A stretch of DNA of 32,909 nucleotides from an uncultured Oscillospiraceae bacterium (GCA_910579175.1 CAJTTB010000012.1:1-32909), one strand, 5' to 3'. Positions 17,238 to 24,361 are shown, numbered from the stretch's first letter. A program made the numbers and translations. Notes: generated by a model not told the origin, from the letters alone.

Positions 17238-17661
17238 ATGGATTGACCCAATTAGTTCAATGGAGCAATCAAACATATTGAACCGATAAAATTTCTTATA
17301 AACCCGTTGCACAAATTGCCTGTTGTTTAACCTATCATTTTCCTATCCTACAGGAATATCACTATCAAAATACATTTGGTGTAAACGATTGACATTCGTT
17401 ACTTTTAAATTGTAAATGGCAAATGTAAAAGTCATTGGTATGGCAATAAAATTCGGTTATGAATCTTTAAAAGCATTTAGGCAAACTCTCAAAAAATTTA
17501 GTTATAAAGAGAATGCAACAACTGAATGCGATAAGTCATCCAGCTGTTTACAATTTATATAGGAAAAGATGGATTCTATTTTAGGATATATTCACAAAAA
17601 AGAAGCTGATATTTTTACCATAGAAATCCAACAAAATTTACATATTCTATTGAAATTTTAA
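17238..17661 (+). pseudogene. Decayed AraC-family regulator (AraC HTH plus start of GyrI-like domain)
   Basis: No intact frame exists, but successive frames give a colinear match to AraC regulators with a GyrI-like ligand domain. From ATG 17238 (GAGG 7 bases upstream): MD, a stop, then FNGAIKHIE. After a frameshift comes ISYKPVAQIACCLTYHF, as in 'xxxVAxIAGCSxYHFQRMF'. Then KRLTFVTFKL, a stop, and VKVIGMAIKFGYESLKAF, as in 'RRLTxAAFEL...KVIDIALKYGYESPxAF'. Then, after another stop, EKMDSILGYIHKKEADIFTI, matching the beginning of the effector domain. At least three in-frame stops and two frameshifts are needed. The remainder of the effector domain is gone. It lies next to the ThuA gene and may once have regulated it. 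Confidence 0.8.
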
Positions 17662-17686
17662 AAAGAATATGTTATTCTTTTTAAAA
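17650..17686 (+). promoter_or_regulatory. Probable ThuA-gene promoter overlapping a 14-bp inverted repeat
   Basis: TTGAAA (17650-17655), 17 bases, TATTCT (17673-17678). The same bases hold a perfect 14-bp inverted repeat, TTTTAAAAAGAATA (17656-17669) against TATTCTTTTTAAAA (17673-17686), with a 3-base loop. The repeat may be an operator or a weak terminator of the broken gene upstream. The promoter call is moderate because the -10 is imperfect. Confidence 0.5.
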
Positions 17687-17693
17687 AGAACGA

Positions 17694-17707
17694 TGTAAAC
17701 GATTACA
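17694..17707 (+). promoter_or_regulatory. Catabolite-responsive element (cre), CcpA/LacI-type operator
   Basis: TGTAAACGATTACA fits the cre consensus TGWNANCGNTNWCA at every defined position. It sits between the proposed promoter and the ThuA start codon (17725), where a bound CcpA-type repressor would block transcription when preferred sugars are available. A different LacI-family regulator could also use such a site. Confidence 0.8.
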
Positions 17708-17724
17708 TAAAAGGAGATATCATT

Positions 17725-18462
17725 ATGAATGTAACTATTTGGAACGAAAATATAGACGAAACCAATCAAGTCGAAAAAGTACTTGAAGTACACCCACACG
17801 GTATTCACAACACCGTCAAAGACATCATTGCTGAATTGGGAGATGATGTTCACATTACAACTGCCACACTACAAGAAGAACAGATTGGTTTGCCTGATGA
17901 AGTATTAAATCAAACAGATGTGTTAATTTGGTGGTCACACAAAGGTCATGACCAAGTGCCTGATGAAATTGTAGCAAAAATTCATCACCGTGTATTGGCG
18001 GGAATGGGATTAATTTTATTACATTCCTCTCATTACTCCAAATTGTTAAAGACTATTCTAGGAACCACTGGAGATTTACAATGGCGCGATGATACTTATG
18101 AAAGAATTTTCTGTGTCAATCCAACCCATCCCATTGCTCAGGGTATTCCAGAAAACTTTGAATTGGGTGTAGAAGAATGTTATACAGAATACTTTGATAT
18201 TCCTAAACCAGACGATGTTATTTTCTTGGGCTGGTTTGATATCGGAAATGTGTTCCGCAGTGGCTGCACTTGGACAAGAGGTTATGGAAAAATATTCTAT
18301 TTCCAACCAGGACATGAAACCAATCACTCTTTCTTCCATCCACATGTTCGCCAAATTATTAAAAATGGCTGCAAATGGGTATGTCCAACTGCATACAAAG
18401 AAAACTTTGGTGCCCCTCATATTGATGTGACTTTAGAAGAAATCAGAAAAGCAAACCAATAA
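17725..18462 (+). CDS. ThuA domain-containing protein
   Basis: A 245-residue single-domain protein of the ThuA (trehalose-utilisation) group, which has a class I glutamine-amidotransferase-like fold. Recognisable segments are VTIWNENIDE, VLIWWSHKGHDQVPDEIV, GLILLHSSHYSKLLKTILGT, the WRDDTYERIFCVNPTHPIAQGI-type region, and GKIFYFQPGHETNHSF. There is no signal peptide, so it is cytoplasmic. The family's reaction is not firmly known; members occur in sugar catabolic operons and some act on oxidised (keto) sugars. The upstream cre site supports a role in carbon use. AAGGAG precedes the ATG and a terminator-like hairpin follows. No sugar transporter accompanies it here. Confidence 0.88.
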   Translation: MNVTIWNENIDETNQVEKVLEVHPHGIHNTVKDIIAELGDDVHITTATLQEEQIGLPDEVLNQTDVLIWWSHKGHDQVPDEIVAKIHHRVLAGMGLILLHSSHYSKLLKTILGTTGDLQWRDDTYERIFCVNPTHPIAQGIPENFELGVEECYTEYFDIPKPDDVIFLGWFDIGNVFRSGCTWTRGYGKIFYFQPGHETNHSFFHPHVRQIIKNGCKWVCPTAYKENFGAPHIDVTLEEIRKANQ

Positions 18463-18530
18463 AAAAGTTCTACTTCTTGTGTTGCCAACTATAAAGACTG
18501 TATAAACAAGTATATATGTCGAATAAAAAC

Positions 18531-18560
18531 CAAAAAGGACACAGAGATGAGTCCTTTTTG
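18531..18560 (+). terminator. Intrinsic terminator or attenuator after the ThuA gene
   Basis: CAAAAAGGAC (18531-18540) pairs with GTCCTTTTTG (18551-18560) over a 10-base loop, with T-rich sequence in the 3' arm. It lies directly before the ribosome site of the next gene, so it could attenuate that gene as well as end the ThuA transcript. Confidence 0.75.
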
Positions 18561-18580
18561 ATTATCAGGAGATTATCCAT

Positions 18581-18916
18581 ATGAAAAAGTTGATGGCATT
18601 TGTTTTGGCATTGGTCTATCTGATAGGTATGGTCGGTTGCAGCAAATCGATGCACTACATAATAGAGAACGAGCCAAATATAACAGGCATTGTGAAAGAA
18701 GTTCATCATAACTACATACTCATTTACATGGAAACAGATGGTTATCCTCATGGAGCAGACTGTACCGTTTCTTTGAATGTAGAAAACAAAGACAGTATGA
18801 CCCATTTCAGTGTTGGCGATGAAGTCACTATATATTATGATGGTACCATTGCAGAGAGTGATCCATTACAGATCAATACAGTATATGCTATTACATTAAA
18901 AACGCCTACAGAATAA
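18581..18916 (+). CDS. Small lipoprotein, YobA/DUF3221-like
   Basis: A 111-residue protein with a lipoprotein signal: MKK, a hydrophobic run to about residue 19, then lipobox MVGC. The mature part is a small beta-rich domain: ITGIVKEVHHNYILIYM, then SVGDEVTIYYDG and ESDPLQINTVYAI. This 'modified by ... KVGDEVxVxYDG...YPxQI..VYAI' layout is that of small clostridial and bacillar surface lipoproteins of the DUF3221/YobA type. Function is unknown. The AGGAGA ribosome site is clear. It shares a bidirectional terminator with the convergent gene. Confidence 0.75.
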   Translation: MKKLMAFVLALVYLIGMVGCSKSMHYIIENEPNITGIVKEVHHNYILIYMETDGYPHGADCTVSLNVENKDSMTHFSVGDEVTIYYDGTIAESDPLQINTVYAITLKTPTE

Positions 18917-19020
18917 AGGTACAAAAGCCTTTCATCGATAGCAGTGGAGTTCTGAATAAATACATCTATATTCACTTTTTTCAACTGGACTCTAAGAACA
19001 TAAAGAAAAATTAGAAATAA

Positions 19021-19051
19021 AAAAATTGCCGTAATGATTACGGCAATTTTT
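19021..19051. terminator. Bidirectional intrinsic terminator
   Basis: A perfect 14-bp stem, AAAAATTGCCGTAA (19021-19034) and TTACGGCAATTTTT (19038-19051), with loop TGA. The A-run on the left and T-run on the right allow it to stop transcripts from both sides. It lies between convergent genes. Confidence 0.92.
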
Positions 19052-19104
19052 TATGATAGAGCAACTAACATTATCAGCGATTCATAGAATCAAAAAAATA
19101 ATCT

Positions 19105-19446
19105 TTAATCGAGATTATCATTGTGCCATGTTATAAATGGGGGAAGTTTATGATATTTTTCAAAATAATTAAGGGCTTTCATAACCTGCTCTATGGGCAA
19201 CACATAAGATAAAGGATATGGATCAAGTTCGCCATTTATGATAAAATCCATAGTCTTACCATCATCTGTACTGATATAGTCTGGATTTCTGGAACTTAAT
19301 CCTGCATCGCCCTCCTCATTATAATAATTCAGCCAGCCCCAATCACCGTTTATCAAGCCACACATTGCCCGCTCATCTTCCTCTGTCTCTTGTGAATAAA
19401 CCCAAATTTCCTTATATTGATCATCTTCCCAGCTATCAATTATCAT
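19105..19446 (-). CDS. Imm1-family immunity protein (orphan)
   Basis: A 113-residue acidic cytoplasmic protein. Its C-terminal part, YVLPIEQVMKALNYFEKY then LPPFITWHND, matches the Imm1 family ending ('(I/L)PxExxxxALxxFxxTGxxPxxVxW'); the central FIINGELDPYPL is also of that type. Imm1 proteins neutralise toxins of polymorphic-toxin or contact-dependent systems by direct binding. No toxin gene or toxin C-terminus is found beside it, so it is an orphan here. I chose the ATG at 19446, preceded by AAGGAGGTG at a suitable distance; a GTG at 19455 overlaps that site. The family assignment is by pattern, without a search. Confidence 0.7.
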   Translation of the reverse strand: MIIDSWEDDQYKEIWVYSQETEEDERAMCGLINGDWGWLNYYNEEGDAGLSSRNPDYISTDDGKTMDFIINGELDPYPLSYVLPIEQVMKALNYFEKYHKLPPFITWHNDNLD

Positions 19447-19793
19447 AAAACACACCTCCTTCCAAAATTACAAATTACTGATTTGTTTTTTTCTTTCCAT
19501 ATTATCCATCAGAAATCATCTCTTATTATAGCCATCATCTATCTCATCAAAATAAAATTGTCATTCTCTTTGCTCAATAAATATCATAATGATATTCTAT
19601 CAACTTCCGCTACCACAGAATAGAAATAACCGTGAAATATATCATAATTTTTCTTTTTTCCCCAATGTTCATCGTTGATTTTGTAAAATATCTATCGCTT
19701 TCTCAATACCTATCATTTATTTCAGTTTAACACATTAAACTAAAAATATCAATTTTATCTCAATACTTCTCTCATTTTCCAAAAGAAAATAAA

Positions 19794-19822
19794 TTGCTTT
19801 TTTTCTATTTATATGTTATTAT
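19794..19822 (+). promoter_or_regulatory. Probable nadB promoter
   Basis: TTGCTT (19794-19799), 17 bases, TATTAT (19817-19822). It is followed by about 115 bases of untranslated leader before nadB. Confidence 0.5.
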
Positions 19823-19845
19823 AAAATAAGTATAAGTAAAATTTG

Positions 19846-19863
19846 GTTGATAGTTATATCAAC
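19846..19863 (+). promoter_or_regulatory. Dyad in nadB leader, possible operator
   Basis: GTTGATA and TATCAAC form a perfect 7-bp inverted repeat with spacer GTTA, just downstream of the presumed transcription start. The position suits a repressor responding to NAD or niacin status, but the sequence does not match a NiaR operator that I can recall. The regulator is unassigned. Confidence 0.45.
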
Positions 19864-19899
19864 TTTTATTTCATAAGTAATAACTAAAAATTCTTTAAA

Positions 19900-19933
19900 A
19901 AGGAGTAGAATTTCATTAAATTCCGTGAAATTC
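19900..19933 (+). promoter_or_regulatory. Ribosome site separated from the nadB ATG by a hairpin
   Basis: AAGGAG (19900-19905) is about 40 bases upstream of the nadB ATG, too far for normal initiation. Between them GAATTTCA (19908-19915) pairs perfectly with TGAAATTC (19926-19933). Folding this 8-bp stem would bring the ribosome site within about 14 bases of the ATG. No other ribosome site precedes the start codon, and an in-frame stop (TAG, 19937-19939) excludes an upstream extension. Confidence 0.55.
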
Positions 19934-19945
19934 ACATAGTTCAAA

Positions 19946-21415
19946 ATGTCTAAAAATTATGACGTTGTAATCGTTGGCTGTGGTGTTGCAGGGCTTTACG
20001 CCGCTTTGAATTTGAATCCAAAAGCTCGTGTATTATTATTGTGTAAACAAGATTTGACACTTAGCAATTCCTCTCTTGCACAAGGCGGAGTTGCTGCAGT
20101 CATTGATACAACCCATGACAGTACAGATGCACATTTTAACGATACTCTGATCGCTGGAGGCTTTAAAAATAACCCAGAAGCTGTCCATATTTTGGTGGAA
20201 CAAGGACCAAAAGAAGTCAAGCGTATCATGGAATATGGAGTTGATTTTGATCATTCAGAAGATAACAGTATTCATTTTACATTAGAAGGAGGTCACTCCA
20301 AACCACGCATTTTACATCATAAAGATTCTACTGGATATGAAATGGTTATCAAGTTATTACAGGCAGTCAAAACACTTCCCAATGTAGACATTATGGAAAA
20401 TAGTCTTGTTTGCAGTATTCAAAAGGGTGTTCATTTTAGTCTTGATATCCTAACTGGTCAAACACATACATATGTCAATGCTGCTTTTTGCATTTTGGCA
20501 ACTGGTGGAATTGGACGTGTTTATGAATACACCACAAATTCCAAAATTGCCACTGGGGATGGCATTGTATTCGCACATAAAATGGGTGCTAAAATCAAGT
20601 ATCTTCACTATATTCAATTTCATCCCACAGGTTTTGCCAATAAAAAAAGCCGTGAAACATTCCTCATCTCAGAATCTGTACGCGGTGAAGGAGCATATTT
20701 ATTAAATTGTCATTTTGAACGGTTTATGCACAAATACGATGATCGCCTTGAACTGGCACCAAGAGATGTGGTTTCCCGCGCTATTATCGAGGAGTCCAAA
20801 CAAACGCAATCAAATGATTTTTATTTGGATATCTCCTATAAAGACGCCCAAAGCATTCGCACAAGATTTCCTATGATTTATCAAAACCTGCTCAAAGAAG
20901 GAATTGATATGACCACCGATAAAATTCCTGTTTTCCCCTGTCATCATTATCTTATGGGGGGAATTGATGTCGATTTAAATTCTAAAACTACCATTGATAA
21001 ATTATATGCTGTAGGAGAATGTTCCCATACAGGAGTGCATGGAAACAATCGTCTGGCAAGCAATTCTTTATTAGAGGCACTTGTTTTTTCTAGACGTGCC
21101 GCAGAAGATATCAATCCACAACTTATGAATCAGCATATTACATTTATTACTCCAGAATTTCCTCAGGACAAACATACCAAACAAATACCTGCTGGAATTC
21201 GTACAGAAGTACGTCATATCATGCAGAAAGCGCATTTTGTGATTCCAAATCCAGAAGAAGCACATAAAGGTTTTGAACGTATTTTGGAACTCAAAAGACA
21301 ATTAGAACAAGGTGATTATCAAGTCAATTGCGATTACGTTGAGGCATACAGTTTGGTAATTATTGCCTACTTAATTTTAAAGCATTATTTGGGCAAAAGT
21401 TCTTCTTCCTCTTAG
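19946..21415 (+). CDS. nadB: L-aspartate oxidase
   Basis: NadB oxidises L-aspartate to iminoaspartate, the first step of de novo NAD synthesis. The 489-residue flavoprotein opens with the FAD-binding YDVVIVGCGVAGLYAALNL, continues with SSLAQGGVAAV, has SVRGEGAYLLN and LAPRDVVSRAI in the substrate-capping region, then PCHHYLMGGI and the C-terminal flavin segment HGNNRLASNSLLEALVFSRRAA. The helical C-terminal domain is present but short. It is the fumarate-reductase-like branch, usually able to use fumarate as electron acceptor under anaerobic conditions. nadC follows after 102 bp. nadA, the quinolinate synthase that uses iminoaspartate, is not in this window, so it must be elsewhere or replaced. 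Confidence 0.95.
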   Translation: MSKNYDVVIVGCGVAGLYAALNLNPKARVLLLCKQDLTLSNSSLAQGGVAAVIDTTHDSTDAHFNDTLIAGGFKNNPEAVHILVEQGPKEVKRIMEYGVDFDHSEDNSIHFTLEGGHSKPRILHHKDSTGYEMVIKLLQAVKTLPNVDIMENSLVCSIQKGVHFSLDILTGQTHTYVNAAFCILATGGIGRVYEYTTNSKIATGDGIVFAHKMGAKIKYLHYIQFHPTGFANKKSRETFLISESVRGEGAYLLNCHFERFMHKYDDRLELAPRDVVSRAIIEESKQTQSNDFYLDISYKDAQSIRTRFPMIYQNLLKEGIDMTTDKIPVFPCHHYLMGGIDVDLNSKTTIDKLYAVGECSHTGVHGNNRLASNSLLEALVFSRRAAEDINPQLMNQHITFITPEFPQDKHTKQIPAGIRTEVRHIMQKAHFVIPNPEEAHKGFERILELKRQLEQGDYQVNCDYVEAYSLVIIAYLILKHYLGKSSSSS

Positions 21416-21436
21416 CAGCAAACATTTGATAAATAT

Positions 21437-21461
21437 TGATTGGATTATATTATTCCAATCA
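21437..21461 (+). other. Hairpin between nadB and nadC
   Basis: TGATTGGA (21437-21444) pairs perfectly with TCCAATCA (21454-21461) across a 9-base AT loop. There is no T-run afterwards, so it is more likely an RNA-stability or processing element than a terminator. Confidence 0.5.
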
Positions 21462-21517
21462 TCACTGCTTTATTAGTAATAGATGATTTATAAAAAGTGA
21501 TTTAAGGAGAATTTTAC

Positions 21518-22360
21518 ATGAAGCTACCACAATTTTATATTGATGATTTAATTAAAAGAGCTGTCCAAGAGGATATTCACTATATTGATGTTACCAGTGA
21601 TTATCTACTTGATGACAAAGATGTTTCGCAAGCAAAATTGATTGCCAAAGACACTGGAGTCATTTGCGGTATTGAGATTGCAATGCGTGTATTTACTTTG
21701 ATTGATCATACCATTGAATTCACCATTGATAAACAAGATGGAGATATGGTCAAACAAGGCGATGTCATTGCTACTATGTATGGCTGTACCAAATCTCTAC
21801 TAAAAGGGGAGCGCACCGCTCTTAATTTAATTCAACATATGTCTGGAATTGCCACTGCAACCCATCGATGTGTAGACTTGGTTAAGGGTACCAATGCTAC
21901 CATTGCCTGTACTAGAAAAACACTCCCAGGGCTCCGACCCATCCAAAAATATGCAGTTGTAATTGGGGGTGGCAGAAACCATCGATACAATTTAAGCGAT
22001 GCTGCCATGTTAAAAGACAACCATATTGACGCCTATGGAGGTATCCTCCCAGCAGTAAAAGCACTCAGAGCAAAAACCGGTCATATGGTACAAATAGAGG
22101 TAGAAACCCGTAATTTAGACGAATTACAAGAAGCATTACAAGCTGGTGTCGATGTCATTATGTTGGACAATATGGACTATGATACGATGAAAAAAGCAGT
22201 GGAAATCACAAATGGCAGAGCGAAATTAGAGGCTTCTGGCAATATTACCCTCGAAAATATTGCACAGGTAGCAAAAACAGGAGTGGACATTATATCATTG
22301 GGTGCTTTGACCCATTCTGTCACCTGTTTTGATATTTCTATGAGAATTATAAAAGCATAA
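21518..22360 (+). CDS. nadC: Nicotinate-nucleotide diphosphorylase (quinolinate phosphoribosyltransferase)
   Basis: NadC makes nicotinate mononucleotide from quinolinate and PRPP, the third step of de novo NAD synthesis. The 280-residue protein is of normal length. Motifs are KGERTALNLIQHMSGIAT, TRKTLPGLRPIQKYAVVIGG (Arg, Lys and Thr contact quinolinate and PRPP), GRNHRYNLSDAAMLKDNHI, IEVETRNLDELQEAL, VIMLDNMD and KLEASGNITLENI. It is preceded by AAGGAGA. It lies downstream of nadB on the same strand with no terminator between, so it is likely part of the same operon. Confidence 0.96.
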   Translation: MKLPQFYIDDLIKRAVQEDIHYIDVTSDYLLDDKDVSQAKLIAKDTGVICGIEIAMRVFTLIDHTIEFTIDKQDGDMVKQGDVIATMYGCTKSLLKGERTALNLIQHMSGIATATHRCVDLVKGTNATIACTRKTLPGLRPIQKYAVVIGGGRNHRYNLSDAAMLKDNHIDAYGGILPAVKALRAKTGHMVQIEVETRNLDELQEALQAGVDVIMLDNMDYDTMKKAVEITNGRAKLEASGNITLENIAQVAKTGVDIISLGALTHSVTCFDISMRIIKA

Positions 22361-22486
22361 TCATTTTCAATGAACATCTTTTGAAATATTCAAAAATACC
22401 AAACATCTTAGTCAAAATCAAGTCACTATCATATGATAATATAAAATTACCTTCAAAATAATTTCATAAAAAGAGGAGATGTTACT

Positions 22487-23314
22487 ATGATAAAAAAAAT
22501 GACTGCATTATCATTGGTTTGTATCGTTTCTTTATTCATATTTTCAGCTTGCTCTAACCCGAAATCTCCATCTAATGCTGAACAGTTTCATGATTTTAGA
22601 ATTGTTGAGGAAGCTATTTCAGATGAACTTTATGGAATCGCTGTCAGAAAAGAAGATACTGTATTGAGAGACGAAATTCAAAATGCACTCAACCAAGCTA
22701 TCAAAGATGGATCTGCTGCTAAAGTGGCAAAAAAATGGTTTGGAAAGGATACCATTTATAAACCAGAATATTCTACTATTCAAACAGACCCCAATGCCAA
22801 AAGTGATAAAGATACTATTATCTTAGGTTGTGATATTGACTTCGCTCCTATGAGTTTTATGGACGGCGATGAAATTGTGGGATTTGATATTGACCTTGCC
22901 AAATTAATCATTGAGAAAAAAATGGGAAAAAAGTTGCAAGTGGAACCAGTTATTTGGGCAGATAAAGAAAAAGAATTAAACAAAAAACAAATCGATGTTC
23001 TTTGGAATGGTTTAACTATTACAGATCAGCGCATGGAAGAAATGTGTTTTACCGAACCCTATATGCACAACAGACAGGTGATCGTAGTTCCTAAAAACTC
23101 TGATATTCGAACACCCGAACAAATGAAAGATAAAAGGGTCGCTATGCAAAAAGAATCTACTGCAATGGATGCATTTATCGATTATGACATTCCCGCCACT
23201 GTAACAGAACTAGAAAGCAATGTTGATTGCTTAATGGAGCTAAGCCAAGGGCTTCAGGACCTAGTCATTATGGACTCTGTCGTTGCAGAATATTACTTAT
23301 CATTGACAAAATAG
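22487..23314 (+). CDS. Amino-acid substrate-binding lipoprotein with circularly permuted domain order
   Basis: A 275-residue lipoprotein (FSAC, Cys22) of the SBP_bac_3 family, which captures amino acids outside the cell for ABC importers. The order is unusual. Residues ~37-91, RIVEEAISDELYGIAVRKED through DEIQNALNQAI to KKWFGKDTIY, are what normally ends such proteins ('YGIAFRKGDxxLRDxVxxAL...KWFG'). A linker (about 92-109) leads to the normal beginning, IILGCDIDFAPMSF, then EIVGFDIDLAK, LNKKQIDVLWNGLTITDQR (substrate-contacting Arg), FTEPYMHNRQVIVV, and the end VIMDSVVAEYYLSLTK, where the hinge back to lobe 1 would normally carry on into the segment found at the N-terminus. No part of the fold seems lost. 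GAGGAGA precedes the ATG. A palindrome TATCATATGATA (22427-22438) lies upstream. No permease or ATPase gene is adjacent. Confidence 0.85.
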   Translation: MIKKMTALSLVCIVSLFIFSACSNPKSPSNAEQFHDFRIVEEAISDELYGIAVRKEDTVLRDEIQNALNQAIKDGSAAKVAKKWFGKDTIYKPEYSTIQTDPNAKSDKDTIILGCDIDFAPMSFMDGDEIVGFDIDLAKLIIEKKMGKKLQVEPVIWADKEKELNKKQIDVLWNGLTITDQRMEEMCFTEPYMHNRQVIVVPKNSDIRTPEQMKDKRVAMQKESTAMDAFIDYDIPATVTELESNVDCLMELSQGLQDLVIMDSVVAEYYLSLTK

Positions 23315-23386
23315 TCTCTATACATTTTTATTTTCAGTCCATATATTTTTTTATCTTAATCCCCCAGAAGGAAAAGGAGGACAAAA

Positions 23387-23599
23387 ATGTTTTGGTATAT
23401 TTTAGCCACTATTTTTATGATTTTTTTAGGCATTGGCATTTTCTTAAAACCAACGCTTATGTGGAATTTAACCGAACGATGGAAGTCCTATCGTGCAGAT
23501 GAGCCTTCTAACCTTTATTTAATTAGTACGAAATTTGGAGGAATTCTCATAGCTTCTATAGGACTTATTCTCACAATTTTATTATTAGTTGTCAAATAA
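23387..23599 (+). CDS. Small two-helix membrane protein, DUF6199-like
   Basis: A 70-residue protein with two transmembrane helices (about residues 3-20 and 49-68) around a polar segment WNLTERWKSYRADEPSNLYL. That arrangement, a helix, 'KP...W..TE.WKS..A.EPS..Y...T+.GG' and a second helix, is seen in small uncharacterised clostridial proteins that I associate with DUF6199. Function is unknown. It has a very strong ribosome site, AAAAGGAGG. It follows the binding protein by 72 bp. Confidence 0.75.
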   Translation: MFWYILATIFMIFLGIGIFLKPTLMWNLTERWKSYRADEPSNLYLISTKFGGILIASIGLILTILLLVVK

Positions 23600-23788
23600 T
23601 TCGTTTCAGTCAATAGCATAGTTTTTCACCAATGATTTACAGCAATTGGTTTAAAATAATCCTTCCCATCTCTATACAATTAAAAGGCAGAAAAAAACAA
23701 TGCTGTCTTTCACATGGTATACCCACTGTCAATCACAAATCACTATTTTGTAATCAGATAGGTCAATTCTATTTTCTGGTGGAAGTGT
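23600..23788. other. Intergenic, nothing recognised
   Basis: AT-rich spacer before the NUDIX gene, with no frame that carries a ribosome site and no clear hairpin. Confidence 0.6.
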
Positions 23789-24301
23789 ATGGATACAATT
23801 CTTATCATGGATGAACAGAATTACGATAATCATTTAGAAGAAATCTTTCGAGTAGCCATACGAGGGATTATATTTGTTGATGGCAAGTTATGTATGATTG
23901 AAGATTCTTTCGGAAAGATGAAACTGCCCGGCGGAGGCATGGAATCTGGGGAAGATGATGTCCAAGTTTTAATTCGAGAAGTAAAAGAAGAGACAGGATA
24001 TGATGTGATTCCTACATCTATAAAACCATTTGGAGAAATAGAGGAAAAAAGGTTATCCATTCATGAGCCGATGATTTGGCATCAAATCAACCGTTTGTAT
24101 TTTTGTGACGTTTATCCAGAGCAAGGACAGTGTAAATATACCAGAAATGAAAAGGACTTTGGGTTTCATCAAGTATTTTATACAATAGAAGAAGCATTGG
24201 AAAAAAACAAAAACATGTTAGAAAACAAAGGGCGGCAGGCTTGGAATCAACGCCAATACAAGACATTACTACTTATAAAAGATTTTTTAGACCAAAAATA
24301 A
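23789..24301 (+). CDS. NUDIX hydrolase
   Basis: A 170-residue single-domain NUDIX protein. The Nudix box is complete: G(GMESG)E, seven residues, REVKEETGY, at about residues 50-72, with all catalytic glutamates in place for magnesium-dependent hydrolysis of a nucleoside diphosphate linked to another group. The substrate cannot be told from sequence. KLPGGGMESG before the box and the HEPMIWHQINRLYFC strand are typical of small NUDIX proteins that clean up damaged or excess nucleotides. The start at 23789 has GGTGG upstream; a second ATG at 23807 is a less likely alternative. A strong terminator follows. Confidence 0.9.
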   Translation: MDTILIMDEQNYDNHLEEIFRVAIRGIIFVDGKLCMIEDSFGKMKLPGGGMESGEDDVQVLIREVKEETGYDVIPTSIKPFGEIEEKRLSIHEPMIWHQINRLYFCDVYPEQGQCKYTRNEKDFGFHQVFYTIEEALEKNKNMLENKGRQAWNQRQYKTLLLIKDFLDQK

Positions 24302-24361
24302 ACTTTCCAAACGAAAAGATAAACAATCAGGATACTTTTCCAAAAAGAGAGATAAAAAGTA

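Larger units (their letters stand above)
19447..19945. other. Divergent intergenic region, very AT-rich
   Basis: About 500 bp between the Imm1-type gene and nadB. The right third holds the nadB control signals listed separately. In the left two thirds (19465-19790) I see no coding frame with a ribosome site, no tRNA and no strong hairpin. Confidence 0.7.

Noticed and set aside
17647..17853. Minus-strand 68-codon frame upstream of the ThuA gene
   Set aside because: It overlaps the cre site, palindrome and ThuA start, and has no ribosome site or family pattern.
18531..18560. Riboswitch before the small lipoprotein gene
   Set aside because: Only a simple hairpin is present, with no conserved ligand-binding core; a terminator explains it.
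18470..18805. 111-codon minus-strand frame over the small lipoprotein gene
   Set aside because: The plus-strand frame has a ribosome site, lipobox and domain pattern; the minus frame has none of these.
22487..22800. Idea that the front of the binding protein is just a truncated pseudogene fused by error
   Set aside because: The frame is open throughout, the two parts are complementary rather than overlapping, and total length is normal, which fits a permutant better; kept as an alternative to test.
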